A DNA stretch of 64,000 nt, taken from positions 310,001 to 374,000 of the forward strand of contig NZ_JASTLC010000001.1 in the NCBI RefSeq assembly GCF_030499575.1. The letters are read 5' to 3'. Every line of letters starts with the position of its first letter. Positions within the stretch are counted from its first letter, which is position 1. This DNA comes from Streptomyces sp. DG2A-72. GTDB lineage: Bacteria; Actinomycetota; Actinomycetes; Streptomycetales; Streptomycetaceae. Position numbers and translations under genes: made by a program. The notes beneath the pieces are model-generated. The model did no database searches. It was not told the DNA's origin and was given only the letters and a program-made list of their open reading frames with translations. Below, in pieces: positions 26,742 through 35,983 of the stretch.

Positions 26742-26860
26742 ATGGCTTCGCTCAGCCTGCGCGGTCCGATGTTGTCGGGTGTCACCGTGCTCACCGCGTC
26801 CAGGGTGGAGGCCGAGACCTTGCCGCCTGTTCAGGCGGAGCGCTGCTTGGAGCCTTTGGA

Positions 26861-27110
26861 ATGGCCGGGCCGTCCCCTGCGGGGTATGCCCCGCAGTCCT
26901 TCATGATCGCTCTGGCTACACACGACTTGCTCGGCGAAGCGGCCGACCCAGCACCCGTGCTTCTGGTCGCCGACGCACAGTGGCTCGACTCGCCGACTCT
27001 CGACGTTTTCGCGTTCATCGCCCGGCGGCTTGGGGCGCAACCCTTGGGAATGCTGTTCGGCATCCGCGACGGGCATACGGCCTCCCTGGACGCCGTTGAT
27101 GGAGAACATT
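26861..27110 (+). pseudogene. ATPase-domain fragment of a LuxR-type (LAL) regulator
   Basis: About 80 codons on the plus strand read like the Walker B region of large ATP-binding LuxR regulators: FMIALATHDLLGEAADPAPV followed by LLVADAQWLDSPTLDVFAFI and LGMLFGIRDGH. Walker A and the long C-terminal part are missing. A LuxR-type C-terminal fragment lies next to it but in the opposite orientation, which points to an inversion or to two different genes. Confidence 0.65.
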
Positions 27111-27135
27111 CGTGCCGATGTCGGACACCGGCAGT

Positions 27136-27740
27136 TCAGTCCGAAGCGCCGGACACCTCAGCCGCGGGCCGTTCCTCGTGGAGGGCGGCAAGCGCTGCGG
27201 CGAGCTTGCCCCGGCTGGTAATGCCCAGGCGTGAATAGATCCGGTACAGGTGAGCCCCGACGGTCCGGTGCGAGATGAACAGGCGCTGGCCGACTTCCCG
27301 GTTGCTCAGCCCCTGTGACGCCATCACGGCGACCTGCATTTCCTGGGCCGACAGCTGCTCGCTGGTGTTCGCGTGCCGCCGACTGCTTGACTCCCCGGCG
27401 GCGCGCAGCTGCTCGCGGGCCATCTCGGCACAGGGCTGCGAACCGACCCGGTCGAACTCGTCGCGGGCGCTGCGGGGGCCCGGGCGTCCACGTTGCGGAG
27501 CTGCCGACGTAGCCAGCGGGGGCGCGCAGTTCGTGGATCGGCCGCGCCGCGTCCTCGGTCTCACCGCGCAGCGCTGCCACCAGGCCGGGCGTGGCTTTCA
27601 TGCCCAGCCAGACGATCCATTCTCCGGCCTCCTCGGCCAGGACGAGCCCTTCGCCGGACTCTTCGCGAGCCTGGTCGAGCTGACCGAGGTATACCTGCGG
27701 CCTGCTGCCGGCCGGAGAGCGGGCGAGCAGCCCGAGCCTG
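27136..27740 (-). pseudogene. LuxR-family (LAL) regulator C-terminal fragment, frameshifted
   Basis: The last frame (to the stop at 27136) has a complete LuxR DNA-binding domain: LSAQEMQVAVMASQGLSNRE, VGQRLFISHRTVGAHLYRIY, SRLGITSRGKLAAAL. Upstream, in another frame, helical-repeat sequence typical of LAL proteins is present (DQAREESGEGLVLAEEAGEW, then IVWLGMKATPGLVAALRGET). Frame change near 27520. No ATPase domain on this strand; the matching ATPase piece is on the plus strand at 26861-27110. Non-functional as it stands. Confidence 0.65.
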
Positions 27741-28077
27741 CCTTGCGATCGTCACGCCGTAGCCGTCGGCGACAGGGACCGGGCTGCGCGGGTGAGACCG
27801 CCCATGACCATCGCGGGCGAAAGCGGCGCCGACTGCTCTCTGCGTCAATACGGCCATGCGCCGGGCAGAGGAAGCGTGGCGGCAAGCACTGGCCACCCGG
27901 ACTCTTGCCGACATCCGCGCGGAGATGGGCAGCAGCCCGGATCTGCGGAAGGTCGACCGGTCCGCGTTCGAGTGAGTGTGCTCAACGGTCGTGGGCCCGC
28001 GCACCGTCTGTCTCACCGTCGGCGGCGTCCCGTACAACGGCCGGGCCCGCGGCCAGACGCATTCACGGCCTCACGCA
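27741..28077. other. Unassigned; one short plus-strand coding remnant
   Basis: Around 27850-27972 the plus strand reads AMRRAEEAWRQALATRTLAD and RAEMGSSPDLRKVDRSAFE before a TGA. It looks like the natural end of a protein, but there is no start and I do not recognise it. The rest carries no supported feature. Confidence 0.3.
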
Positions 28078-28809
28078 TCAGCCGCCTGCGTACGCGCCCC
28101 AGTGCGCCTCAAGGGCCGCGGCGACCTCGGCCGGCCTCTGAAGCGGCGGCCAGTGGTTGCAGTCGAGTTCGGCGACCTTGGTCGCGCGCACGGCTGCAGC
28201 GAGCTTCACGCCGAACTCGATCTGGCAGGCCGGATCGAGCACCCCCCAGAACACCAGGCACGGCGCGGACACCTGCGCCAGCCCCGGTTCCCACTCCGCG
28301 CCCATGGTCACTGCAGAACGGTAGAGCTTGAGGATGCTGTCCTTCATCGGCCCATCCACCCGACCGACCATCTCCCTGGCCAGCTCAGCGGGAACGTCGA
28401 AGCCCGCCACCAGGTCGGCGAAGGACTCCGGCTCCAACTCATCCATGAAACGGTCGCCCGCGGCCTGGTCCTGCCAGATCTTCGCGAGCGGATGCCACAC
28501 GTACTCAGAACTGATCGGCCCGTTGCCGCCGGCCCACGTACGAACCAGGTCCGGCCGTACGGAAGCAACCCGAGCGGTGAAGATACAGCCCCAGTCGTGG
28601 CCGACCAGGTCCACCGACTCACCGATCCGCTCCAGCCGGTCGATGAGCCAACTGACGTATTCCTCCTTGGTGGAGCCGAAGCCGTCCGGGCGCGGTGCCC
28701 CGAACCCGGGCAGGTCCCAGGCCTCCACGTCGGTCCGGGTGAGATACCGGCGTACGCCGTCCCACACGTGGTGGGTGTCGGGGACACCGTGGATCAGGAT
28801 TGCAGGCAT
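28078..28809 (-). CDS. Alpha/beta hydrolase, epoxide hydrolase/haloalkane dehalogenase type
   Basis: 243 residues from the ATG at 28809, with GAAGGG upstream. Contains AILIHGVPDTHHVWDGV (HGxP oxyanion motif of epoxide hydrolases), the nucleophile elbow VDLVGHDWGCIF (Asp in GHDWG), the catalytic acid region FWGVLDPACQ and His in DCNHWPPLQRP. Asp as nucleophile indicates hydrolysis of epoxides or C-halogen bonds. It is shorter than the family average by about 40 residues at the N-terminus but retains all catalytic elements. Divergent from the SDR gene. Confidence 0.88.
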   Translation of the reverse strand: MPAILIHGVPDTHHVWDGVRRYLTRTDVEAWDLPGFGAPRPDGFGSTKEEYVSWLIDRLERIGESVDLVGHDWGCIFTARVASVRPDLVRTWAGGNGPISSEYVWHPLAKIWQDQAAGDRFMDELEPESFADLVAGFDVPAELAREMVGRVDGPMKDSILKLYRSAVTMGAEWEPGLAQVSAPCLVFWGVLDPACQIEFGVKLAAAVRATKVAELDCNHWPPLQRPAEVAAALEAHWGAYAGG

Positions 28810-28942
28810 GGAAGGGACCCTTCATCGATGATTGAATCTCCGACAGTCGGCCTCCGGGGTGACTCCTGTGAGCGGAACGGCCGAGTCACGCAACCATGTG
28901 CCGGGGCGGTCACATTGACCATACCGTGAGGGAACAGCACCG

Positions 28943-28968
28943 TGTCACACAGTGTTGATGCTCATGTC
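28943..28968 (+). promoter_or_regulatory. Possible ECF41-type promoter for the SDR gene (imperfect)
   Basis: TGTCACA (28943-28949) is followed by TGTC after 15 bp (28965-28968) instead of the 16 seen elsewhere. The SDR start codon is 129 bp downstream. Weaker than the other copies. Confidence 0.4.
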
Positions 28969-29096
28969 CACTCCGGACCCCTACAACAGCACCGGGTTCA
29001 GCCATGCCCTCCCGATCCATGGTTGAGCGCCACATGGATCGGCAGGCTCCGGTCACGGACTCTGGTGCAAGGGGACCACACGACTGGGAGCTTGAG

Positions 29097-30026
29097 ATGA
29101 CTGCAGTAACCGTGCCCGACCTGCGAGGAAAGCTCGCCGTCGTGACCGGAGCCAGCGACGGCGTCGGCCTGGGACTGGCCGAACGGCTCGCTCGTGCCGG
29201 CGCCGAACTCGTCCTGCCGGTGCGCAACGTGGCCAAAGGTGCCGCCGCTGTGGAACGCATCCGTGCGAGCGCGCCCGAGGCGCAGATCTCCACACGCGTC
29301 CTCGACCTGGCTTCGCTGGCGTCGGTCGAAACCCTCGCTGACACGCTGAACACGGAAGGCAGACCGATCAACCTCCTGATCAACAATGCCGGCGTGATGG
29401 CCCCGCCGGTCCGGCACACGACAGAGGACGGGTACGAGCTGCAGTTCGGAACCAACCACCTCGGCCATGTGGCACTCACCGGGCGTCTGATGCCCTTGCT
29501 GCGCGCCGGTCGGGCTCGTGTGACCACCATGACCAGCACCGCCGCACGCGGCAGCATCAACTGGGACGACCTGCAGAGCGAGAAGCGATACTCGCCGGTG
29601 CGGGCCTACGGCCAGTCCAAGCTGGCCAATCTGCTGTTCGCCCTCGAGCTGAACCGGCTGAGCACGGCAGGCGAATGGGGCATCGTCAGCAACGCCGCTC
29701 ACCCCGGCACGACACTGACCAATCTCTACGCCTCCGGGCCCAACCTCGGCCGCGCCCGCCCCGCACCCCATGAGGCGATCATGAAGCGGTTCGCACGCTG
29801 GGGGATCTTCGTGCAATCCGTCGACGCCGGTCTGCTTCCCCCGCTGTACGCGGCCACGAGCCCTGACCCACGAGGCGGGCACTTGTACGGCCCTGACGGT
29901 CTCGGCCAGTTCACCGGCGGCCCCAAACAGCTGGCGATCTACAAGTCGGCCCGGAGCGAGGCCGACGCGGCCCGGCTCTGGCAGATCTCCGAGCGCCTCA
30001 CAGGCATCACGTTCGCGGCCGTCTGA
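29097..30026 (+). CDS. Short-chain dehydrogenase/reductase
   Basis: 309 residues from the ATG at 29097 (GGGAG upstream). NAD(P)-binding TGASDGVG (17-24), NNAG (96-99), catalytic Ser/Thr around 145-148, and YGQSK with Tyr171 and Lys175. The length and the C-terminal part ([20 protein letters not shown]) fit the retinol-dehydrogenase/WW-domain oxidoreductase-like SDR subgroup (oxidoreductase or protochlorophyllide reductase-like). Substrate unknown. It is followed 54 bp later by an XRE regulator that could control it. Confidence 0.92.
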   Translation: MTAVTVPDLRGKLAVVTGASDGVGLGLAERLARAGAELVLPVRNVAKGAAAVERIRASAPEAQISTRVLDLASLASVETLADTLNTEGRPINLLINNAGVMAPPVRHTTEDGYELQFGTNHLGHVALTGRLMPLLRAGRARVTTMTSTAARGSINWDDLQSEKRYSPVRAYGQSKLANLLFALELNRLSTAGEWGIVSNAAHPGTTLTNLYASGPNLGRARPAPHEAIMKRFARWGIFVQSVDAGLLPPLYAATSPDPRGGHLYGPDGLGQFTGGPKQLAIYKSARSEADAARLWQISERLTGITFAAV

Positions 30027-30079
30027 GTCAGCTGCCCGTTCACGGATCCGTTTCGACCGAAACCGAAGAGGACAGCGCA

Positions 30080-30937
30080 ATGGCGGACAGAGCCGAACTG
30101 GCGGCCTTTCTCAGAGCACGGCGTGAGGCCCTCCAACCAGAGGACGTCGGACTCCCGCGCGGGCGCCGCCGGCGTACCGGAGGGCTGCGCCGGGAGGAGG
30201 TGGCGGCTCTGTGCGACATGTCGGCCGACTACTACACCCGCCTTGAACAACCGCATGGGCCGAATCCCTCGGAGCAGATGCTCGGCGCGATCGCACGCGG
30301 TCTGCATCTGTCTCTCGAGGAGCGCGATCACCTGTTTCAGATCGCTGGTTACGCCGTCCCCCGACGGGTCCGGCGCGGCGACCACATCAACCCGGGGATG
30401 ATGCGCATCCTCGACCGGCTGGAGGACACTCCCGCGAAAGTGGTCAACCACCTGGGCGAGACGCTGAAACAGACCCGGCCGGCCGTCGCGCTGCTGGGCG
30501 ACGAGACAGCTTTCACCGGACTGGCTCGCAGTCTCCACTATCGCTGGTTCACCGATCCCGTCTCCCGGCTGACCCATCCCAGCAGCGACCACGCCGGACA
30601 CAGCCGCCTTCTGGTGGCGGATCTCCACGGCGCCTACGCGCGCGACGGCTGTGACTCACGCACCGCCGAGCTGGTCGACACACTGCGGACAGCCAGCCCC
30701 GAATTCGGAGCGCTCTGGTCCGAGCACCCGGTGATCGGACCCTACTGCGCCCCGAAGCGCTTCCAGCACCCTCAGTTGGGACTGCTGGAACTCCATTGCC
30801 AGACACTGGTCGACCCCGACCAGGCGCAGCGACTCCAGGTCTTTACCGCGGTGCCCGGTACGGAGAGCCACGCGCGCCTGCAGCTCCTCTCCGTGCTCGG
30901 CAGCGATACGGTCCAGCGACAGGTTGAGTCCCTTTAA
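30080..30937 (+). CDS. XRE-family regulator with MmyB-like ligand-binding domain
   Basis: 285 residues. N-terminal helix-turn-helix (LRARREALQPEDVGLP, GGLRREEVAALCDMSADYYT with RLEQ) followed by a MmyB-type domain with MRILDRLEDTPAKVVN and the C-terminal ELLELHCQTLVDPDQ region. Such regulators are frequently encoded next to an SDR gene that they control, as here. AGAGGACAGC precedes the ATG. Confidence 0.9.
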   Translation: MADRAELAAFLRARREALQPEDVGLPRGRRRRTGGLRREEVAALCDMSADYYTRLEQPHGPNPSEQMLGAIARGLHLSLEERDHLFQIAGYAVPRRVRRGDHINPGMMRILDRLEDTPAKVVNHLGETLKQTRPAVALLGDETAFTGLARSLHYRWFTDPVSRLTHPSSDHAGHSRLLVADLHGAYARDGCDSRTAELVDTLRTASPEFGALWSEHPVIGPYCAPKRFQHPQLGLLELHCQTLVDPDQAQRLQVFTAVPGTESHARLQLLSVLGSDTVQRQVESL

Positions 30938-31160
30938 CGGCTTTCTACGCCGAGGATCGCCATCACAACGTACGGCAGTGTGGCTGCAAGAGCGGTGAAG
31001 GCGGCATCGCGCCCGGCAACCGGACGGTTGCCGACGAAACTGAGGCTTTCCGGTCACGCAGCATGGCGTTCTGTGACTGCTGCTGGGCTGGATGCGGCGC
31101 GGGCGGCCGGTGTGTCGTCGGTCGCCCGCGTGGCGGAGACACACATCACACGCGCCCTCG

Positions 31161-31187
31161 TGTCACATTTTGCCGGGCCGACCGGTC
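31161..31187 (+). promoter_or_regulatory. ECF41-type promoter for the second AhpD-like gene
   Basis: TGTCACA (31161-31167), 16 bp, GGTC (31184-31187), continuing AATAGTGCGTATCCGC. The -10 and initiation region is nearly the same as at 16856. The start codon is 37 bp downstream, the same distance as in copy 1. Confidence 0.88.
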
Positions 31188-31223
31188 AATAGTGCGTATC
31201 CGCAACCCGGCTAGGAGATCGCC

Positions 31224-31697
31224 ATGGATCCTCGTCTCAACTACTTCGGCAATTCCCTCGCGGCCAAGGTGCTGAAGCACATCAACTCCGCGAGCAAAGT
31301 GGTGTCGGACTCGGGGCTGCCGGCCGCCACTCAGGAGCTGGTGAAGATCCGTGCCAGCCAGATCAACGGCTGCGGCTTCTGCACCGACATGCACACCAAG
31401 GACGCCACCGCGGCCGGTGAGACATCGGTGCGCCTCAACCTGATCGCCGCATGGCGGGAAGCCACGGTCTTCACCGAGGCGGAGCGCGCCGCGCTGGAAC
31501 TCACCGAGCAGGGCACCCGGATCGCCGACGCGGCCGGTGGGGTCACCGACGAGTCCTGGGCGAACGCCGCCAAGCACTACGACGAGGACCAGCTCGTTGC
31601 GCTGATCTCCCTCATCGCCGTCATCAACTCCTACAACCGCATCAACATCATCACCCAGCAGCCCGCCGGCAGCTACCAGCCCGGCCAGTTCGGCTGA
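31224..31697 (+). CDS. Carboxymuconolactone decarboxylase / AhpD-like alkylhydroperoxidase (copy 2)
   Basis: 157 residues, close paralogue of the protein encoded at 16896 (same length, most residues identical). CxxC and His of the AhpD site are present in INGCGFCTDMHTKDA. The ATG at 31224 is preceded by TAGGAGAT. The promoter, leader and spacing are conserved with copy 1, so the whole transcription unit was duplicated. Ends before a strong hairpin, so monocistronic. Confidence 0.93.
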   Translation: MDPRLNYFGNSLAAKVLKHINSASKVVSDSGLPAATQELVKIRASQINGCGFCTDMHTKDATAAGETSVRLNLIAAWREATVFTEAERAALELTEQGTRIADAAGGVTDESWANAAKHYDEDQLVALISLIAVINSYNRINIITQQPAGSYQPGQFG

Positions 31698-31728
31698 GCA
31701 AGACATCCGGCCCGGCCGGACACATACT

Positions 31729-31770
31729 GTCCGTCTCCACGCCGCCCCGGCCTCAGGCGTGGAGACGGAC
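31729..31770 (+). terminator. Rho-independent-type hairpin after AhpD copy 2
   Basis: Perfect 15-bp inverted repeat GTCCGTCTCCACGCC / GGCGTGGAGACGGAC with a 12-base loop, 32 bp after the stop codon. There is no U-run, as is common in Streptomyces. Confidence 0.8.
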
Positions 31771-31861
31771 TGCGGGCTCCAGCCAGTTCCACTGAGCCAT
31801 GCAGCCGGCTGCGCCTCTCTCTTCGGGACGCGGTACTACGCCTCCTTTCTTCGCGATGCGG

Positions 31862-32021
31862 TCTCGAACTCGCCCCCGAAAACGAAGGCGAGTGCACTCC
31901 CGCGGGCCGGCTCGGCGATCCCGAGGACGTCGCGCGCTGGATCCTGCGCATCGCCGACCCGCAGGGAACGCACGTCGCCGGGCAGGTGCTCACGGTCGAC
32001 GGAGGGCGCGAACTCGTCTGA
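31862..32021 (+). pseudogene. SDR C-terminal remnant
   Basis: The last 53 codons of a short-chain dehydrogenase before the TGA at 32019: AGRLGDPEDVARWILRIADP followed by THVAGQVLTVDGGRELV, the classic SDR C-terminal motif (GRxGxPEDVA...GQxLxVDGG). No N-terminal NAD-binding part precedes it. Confidence 0.75.
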
Positions 32022-32281
32022 TCTGCCTGCGGTTGCGGCCCTCGCGCTACCGGCCCCGGACAGTGGGCGAAAGGGACACGGCGTTTCCGGAGACCGCCAT
32101 GCTCTCTCTGCGCCGTCGACCAGACAGTAGGGCGCAACCACAACAACGTCACACGCAGGGCCGTGCGCAGGGCCACGCCCGCCCAGAGTTCGTGCACAAG
32201 GGTCCTTCATTGCATGGGCGATCTCCTTGACGGTCGGGCGGCGATGGGTCCGGGGCCGCCCGCGCCGCCCCGCACCCCGCC
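32022..32281. other. No supported gene
   Basis: Gap between the SDR remnant and the hydrolase promoter; several frames are open, but none has a start context or motif. Confidence 0.35.
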
Positions 32282-32308
32282 TGTCACGCCGGAGACTGCT
32301 GCTCGGTC
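32282..32308 (+). promoter_or_regulatory. ECF41-type promoter for the hydrolase/MFS pair
   Basis: TGTCACG (32282-32288), 16 bp, GGTC (32305-32308). A second TGTCACA starts at 32314 but lacks a matching -10. The hydrolase start is 169 bp downstream. Confidence 0.75.
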
Positions 32309-32477
32309 TTACTTGTCACACCGTGTTCAGTCACCCGACAAGGCCACCGGCCCGCGACACCGTCTGCAGACCGCCTGCGTGCTCTCCCTGGACACAGCAG
32401 CCCGTCCGTTCTCGCGTCACGCCTTGCCGGCCCGCAACCAGCCCGTACACGCACCGGATCACGGAGGAGCTTCCAGG

Positions 32478-33521
32478 ATGGACCGCCACGCGCTCTCCAC
32501 CACAGCACCAACCACACCACCCGCCGCTTCCCGCCGGGCATACGCCTCCGGCTCCACGACGCCACAGGCAGCGGACCCCCCAGCAGTCACGCCACTCCAA
32601 CGGCTCGCCCCTCTGCGGCACGTGCGAACCGATGCCCTGGACGTGGCCTACTACGAAACAGGGCCGCAGAACGGCGACACCGTGCTGCTCCTGCACGGGT
32701 TTCCCTACGACATCCACAGTTACGCGGACGTGGCTCCGCTGCTGGCTGAACAGAGCTTTCGGGTCATCGTCCCCTATCTGCGGGGGCACGGTCCCACAAC
32801 GTTCCTCTCCGAAGTGACACCCCGCGCGGGCCAACAGGCCGCTTTGGGCGCCGATGTCATCGCCCTCATGGACGCCCTGGGCTTGGAGAAGGCCTATGTG
32901 GCCGGATACGACTGGGGAGGCCGGGCCGCCTGCGTCGCCGCGGCGGTGTGGCCCCGGCGCTGCCTCGGCCTCGTATCCGTCAACAGCTACCTCATCCAGG
33001 ACCTCAGTACGGCGATGACGCCCATCGCTCCCGAACTGGAGGCCGGGTTCTGGTACTTCTACTACTTCCTCACCGAGCGCGGGCAGGCCGGTCTTGCCGC
33101 CAACGCCAAGGACGTCGCCCGCGTCATCTGGACCCGCAACTCCCCCAAGTGGCATTTCAGCGACGAACTCCTGGACCGAGCCGCCGAAGCCTTCAGGAAC
33201 CCTGATTACGTCGACATCGTCATCCACTCCTACCGCCACCGGCTCGGTTTCGCTCCCGGTTTCACCGAGTACGAGAAACTCGAGTCCCTCCTCGCCCGGC
33301 AGCCCGAGATCACCGTGCCTGCCGTCACGCTGGACGGTCTGGCCGACGGGAACTTCCCGGCGACGGACGGTACGTCCTCCGCCCACCACTTCATCGGCCC
33401 CAGGCTGCACCGCCAAGTGAAGGACGCAGGCCACAACCTGCCGCAGGAACGCCCCCACGCGTTCGCAGCCGCAGTCCGTGATGTGAGGCTCCTGCGCCAG
33501 GAATACGCAGCTCGCTACTGA
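32478..33521 (+). CDS. Alpha/beta hydrolase (epoxide hydrolase-like)
   Basis: 347 residues from the ATG at 32478 (GGAGG upstream); I discard the in-frame region further upstream because it crosses the promoter. A Pro/Thr-rich N-terminal 45 residues precede the fold. The catalytic set is VLLLHGFPYDIHSYADV (HGFP oxyanion motif), VAGYDWGGRAACV (Asp nucleophile in GYDWG), DGLADGNFPA (acid) and VKDAGHNLPQERP (His). Epoxide-hydrolase-type chemistry on a small electrophile is likely. Followed 28 bp later by an MFS pump, so the pair may detoxify and export one compound class. Confidence 0.9.
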   Translation: MDRHALSTTAPTTPPAASRRAYASGSTTPQAADPPAVTPLQRLAPLRHVRTDALDVAYYETGPQNGDTVLLLHGFPYDIHSYADVAPLLAEQSFRVIVPYLRGHGPTTFLSEVTPRAGQQAALGADVIALMDALGLEKAYVAGYDWGGRAACVAAAVWPRRCLGLVSVNSYLIQDLSTAMTPIAPELEAGFWYFYYFLTERGQAGLAANAKDVARVIWTRNSPKWHFSDELLDRAAEAFRNPDYVDIVIHSYRHRLGFAPGFTEYEKLESLLARQPEITVPAVTLDGLADGNFPATDGTSSAHHFIGPRLHRQVKDAGHNLPQERPHAFAAAVRDVRLLRQEYAARY

Positions 33522-33549
33522 ATCCGATTGCTGACGCCGGGACTTCGAC

Positions 33550-35070
33550 ATGGACATCTCTTCGCACGAGCAACCCACCGCGCGCATCGCAACCGCCCGC
33601 GGCAGATGGATCCTGCTGGCCACCGTCCTGGGCTCGAGCTTGGTGCTCCTGGGTTCGACGACCACCATCGCGCTGCCGCACATAGGTGAGGACTTCTCGG
33701 CCGACCTGGCAGCCCTGCAGTGGATTGTGAACGCCTACATGCTGACCCTCGCCGGCCTGATCCTGCTGGGCGGAGCGCTCGGTGACCGCTTCGGGCGGCG
33801 CCGGATCTTCGTCCTGGGTGTCGTGTGGTTCGCCGCTGCCTCTCTCCTGTGCGGTCTGGCCGCCGACACGGGCATGCTGATCGCCGCCCGCGCCCTGCAG
33901 GGCGTCGGCGGGGCGCTTCTCACCCCGGGCTCGCTGGCCCTCATCGAGGCGTCGTTCCATCCGGACGACCGGGCCCGCGCGGTCGGCCTGTGGTCGGGCT
34001 TCGGTGGCATCGGCGCGGCAGCCGGCCCCTTCCTCGGAGGCTGGCTGGTGGACGGGCCCGGCTGGCGCTGGACCTTCCTGCTGAACGTTCCGCTGGCTCT
34101 CGCGTGCGTCCCGATCGCCCTTCGCCACGTACCGGAGTCATTCGGCGCGCCCCCACAGACTGCCGCAGCGGACACCGCACACCGGCAGCGTGGCTTCGAC
34201 GTCTTGGGGACCGTCCTCGGGGCGCTCGCACTCGGGCTGGCGACGTACACGCTGACCGAGGCCCGCGACGGAGGTGCCATGATCGCCGTCACGGCGGCCG
34301 GCGGTGTGGCGGCCGGCATCGCGTTCGTTCTCGTCGAACGGCGTCGCCCCGATCCGATGATGCCGTTGACCATTTTCGCCTCCCGCCAGTTCACCTCGAT
34401 CAACCTGATCACCCTCTGCTTGTACGCGGCGTTGGGCGGGTTCTTCTTCCTGACCGCCCTCCAACTCCAGATAGTCGTCGGGTATTCGGCGCTCGAAGCC
34501 GGCGCCGCCATGCTGCCGACCACCGTCCTCATGCTGATCTTCTCGTCCCACTCGGGTGAACTCGCCCAGCGCCTCGGTCCGCGCGTTCCGCTGACCGCGG
34601 GTCCCCTCATGTGCGCGGTGGGAATGCTGATGACGCTCCGTGTCGGCACCGGCGCGTCGTATTTCGTCGACGTTCTCCCCGCCCTGCTTGTCATAGGGAC
34701 GGGGATGGTCATCTTTGTCGCTCCGCTGACCGTGACACTCCTGTCGTCCGTGGACGACAGGAACGCCGGGCTCGCGAGCGGCATCAACAACGCGGCGGCC
34801 CGGGCCTCCGGACTCGTAGCCGTAGCGGCGCTGCCGCTGCTCGCCGGCATGGGACCGGACGCGTACCGCTCAGGCACAGCCTTCGACGCGTCGTTCAGCC
34901 GGGCGATGCCGCTGTGCGCAGCCAGCCTGGCGATCGGAGCCTTGCTGGCCTTCATGACGCTGGGAAAGACCTCTGCGGTCCGTCACCGGGCTCATTGGCG
35001 AGCCCACGGCTGGTTGACGGAACCGCCTCTGGCGCCGCGGCTCTCGCACCATCACGGGAACAATCGATGA
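33550..35070 (+). CDS. MFS drug-efflux transporter (DHA2/QacA family, 14 TM)
   Basis: 506 residues with fourteen hydrophobic segments. TM1 region LLATVLGSSLVLLGSTTTIA, the motif A region GALGDRFGRRRIFVLGVVWF, and the motif C stretch GFGGIGAAAGPFLGGWLVDG with PGWRWTFLLNVP, diagnostic of DHA2 antiporters such as QacA/EmrB. Likely expels hydrophobic or cationic compounds. Its end overlaps the ATG of the PIG-L deacetylase pseudogene (ATGA at 35067-35070). Confidence 0.9.
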   Translation: MDISSHEQPTARIATARGRWILLATVLGSSLVLLGSTTTIALPHIGEDFSADLAALQWIVNAYMLTLAGLILLGGALGDRFGRRRIFVLGVVWFAAASLLCGLAADTGMLIAARALQGVGGALLTPGSLALIEASFHPDDRARAVGLWSGFGGIGAAAGPFLGGWLVDGPGWRWTFLLNVPLALACVPIALRHVPESFGAPPQTAAADTAHRQRGFDVLGTVLGALALGLATYTLTEARDGGAMIAVTAAGGVAAGIAFVLVERRRPDPMMPLTIFASRQFTSINLITLCLYAALGGFFFLTALQLQIVVGYSALEAGAAMLPTTVLMLIFSSHSGELAQRLGPRVPLTAGPLMCAVGMLMTLRVGTGASYFVDVLPALLVIGTGMVIFVAPLTVTLLSSVDDRNAGLASGINNAAARASGLVAVAALPLLAGMGPDAYRSGTAFDASFSRAMPLCAASLAIGALLAFMTLGKTSAVRHRAHWRAHGWLTEPPLAPRLSHHHGNNR

Positions 35071-35823
35071 ACGCAGGTACTGTGTCCGATTCGCCTCTCC
35101 CGCAACTGCGGCCGATGCCGACCGACTGGCGGCGTGCCCTTGCCGTGGTGGCCCATCCCGATGACCTCGAATACGGGTGCTCGGGCCGCAATCGCCTCCT
35201 GGGTCCAGGACAGCCGTGAGATCACCCACGTCCTCGCCACGCGCGAAGAAGCGGGCATCGACACGCTGACGCCGGCCGAGGCCGGACCCCTGCGGGAGAA
35301 GGAGCAGCGTGCCAGTGCCGCCGCCGTCGGTGTCGGCGCGGTGGAGTTCCTCGACCACCGGGACGGCGTGATCGAGACGACGTCCCCCTGCGCCGCGACA
35401 TCGCCGCTGCCATCCGCCGTCACCGGCCCGAGCTGGCGATCACCCTGAACCACCGTGCGGCCTGGGGCCCGGGTGCCTGGACCACCCCGGATCACGTGGC
35501 TGTGGGCCGCGCCGTCCTCGACGCCGCGGCGGACGCCGGCAACCGCTGGATCTTCCCGGAACTGACCGAACAGGGACTGCGCCCCTCGAACGGCGTGCGG
35601 TGGGTCGCCGTCGCAATTCCCCGAGCCCACCCACCCGGTGCGCGCGGACCGGGACCTTGAGCAGGCGGTGCAGTCGCTGCTGCGGCATCACGCGTACATC
35701 GAGGCATTGACCAACGAAGATCCCGAGACGTACGCGCGCCGTTTCCTCACCGCCGTCACCTGCGCGCACAGTGCGCGGTTCGGCGGGAATCAGGCCGTCG
35801 TCTTCGAACTGTTCACCCGGTGA
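35067..35823 (+). pseudogene. PIG-L family N-acetylglucosaminyl-type deacetylase, multiply frameshifted
   Basis: The metal-binding N-terminal motif VVAHPDDLEYGCSG is in the first frame (ATG 35067). The next part (ATREEAGIDTLTPAEAGPL, AVEFLDHRDGVIET) is in a second, RDIAAAIRRHRPELAITLNH and the following WTTPDHVAVGRAV in a third, and the C-terminal segment (TNEDPETYARRFL to FELFTR) in a fourth. At least three frame changes (near 35185, 35385 and 35625). The family removes acetyl groups from sugar conjugates such as the mycothiol precursor; this copy must be inactive. Confidence 0.85.
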
Positions 35824-35867
35824 CCGGGGTACACGGGTGGGTTCGGCAGTCTTCGATGGCCCCGGAG

Positions 35868-35945
35868 GACAGTGTGAGTTGGCCCCACTTGGCGATCCCA
35901 TGCCATGATCTGACAACGGGAATTGGCCCCACCTCGCCGAGAGGA
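35868..35945. repeat. IS21-type terminal region with repeated TTGGCCCCAC
   Basis: GAGTTGGCCCCACTTGG (35876-35892) and AATTGGCCCCACCTC (35921-35935) repeat in the same orientation 43 bp apart. Multiple internal copies of a terminal motif are typical for IS21-family ends, and IstA/IstB remnants lie to the right at 36612-37530. Confidence 0.5.
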
Positions 35946-35983
35946 TGGGGCCGGGGTCGGGTGGGTTGTGGGAGTTGGGCCCT

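Noticed and set aside
32314..32340. Second TGTCACA in front of the hydrolase gene
   Set aside because: The expected -10 position reads GACA; the perfect site at 32282-32308 explains the promoter better.
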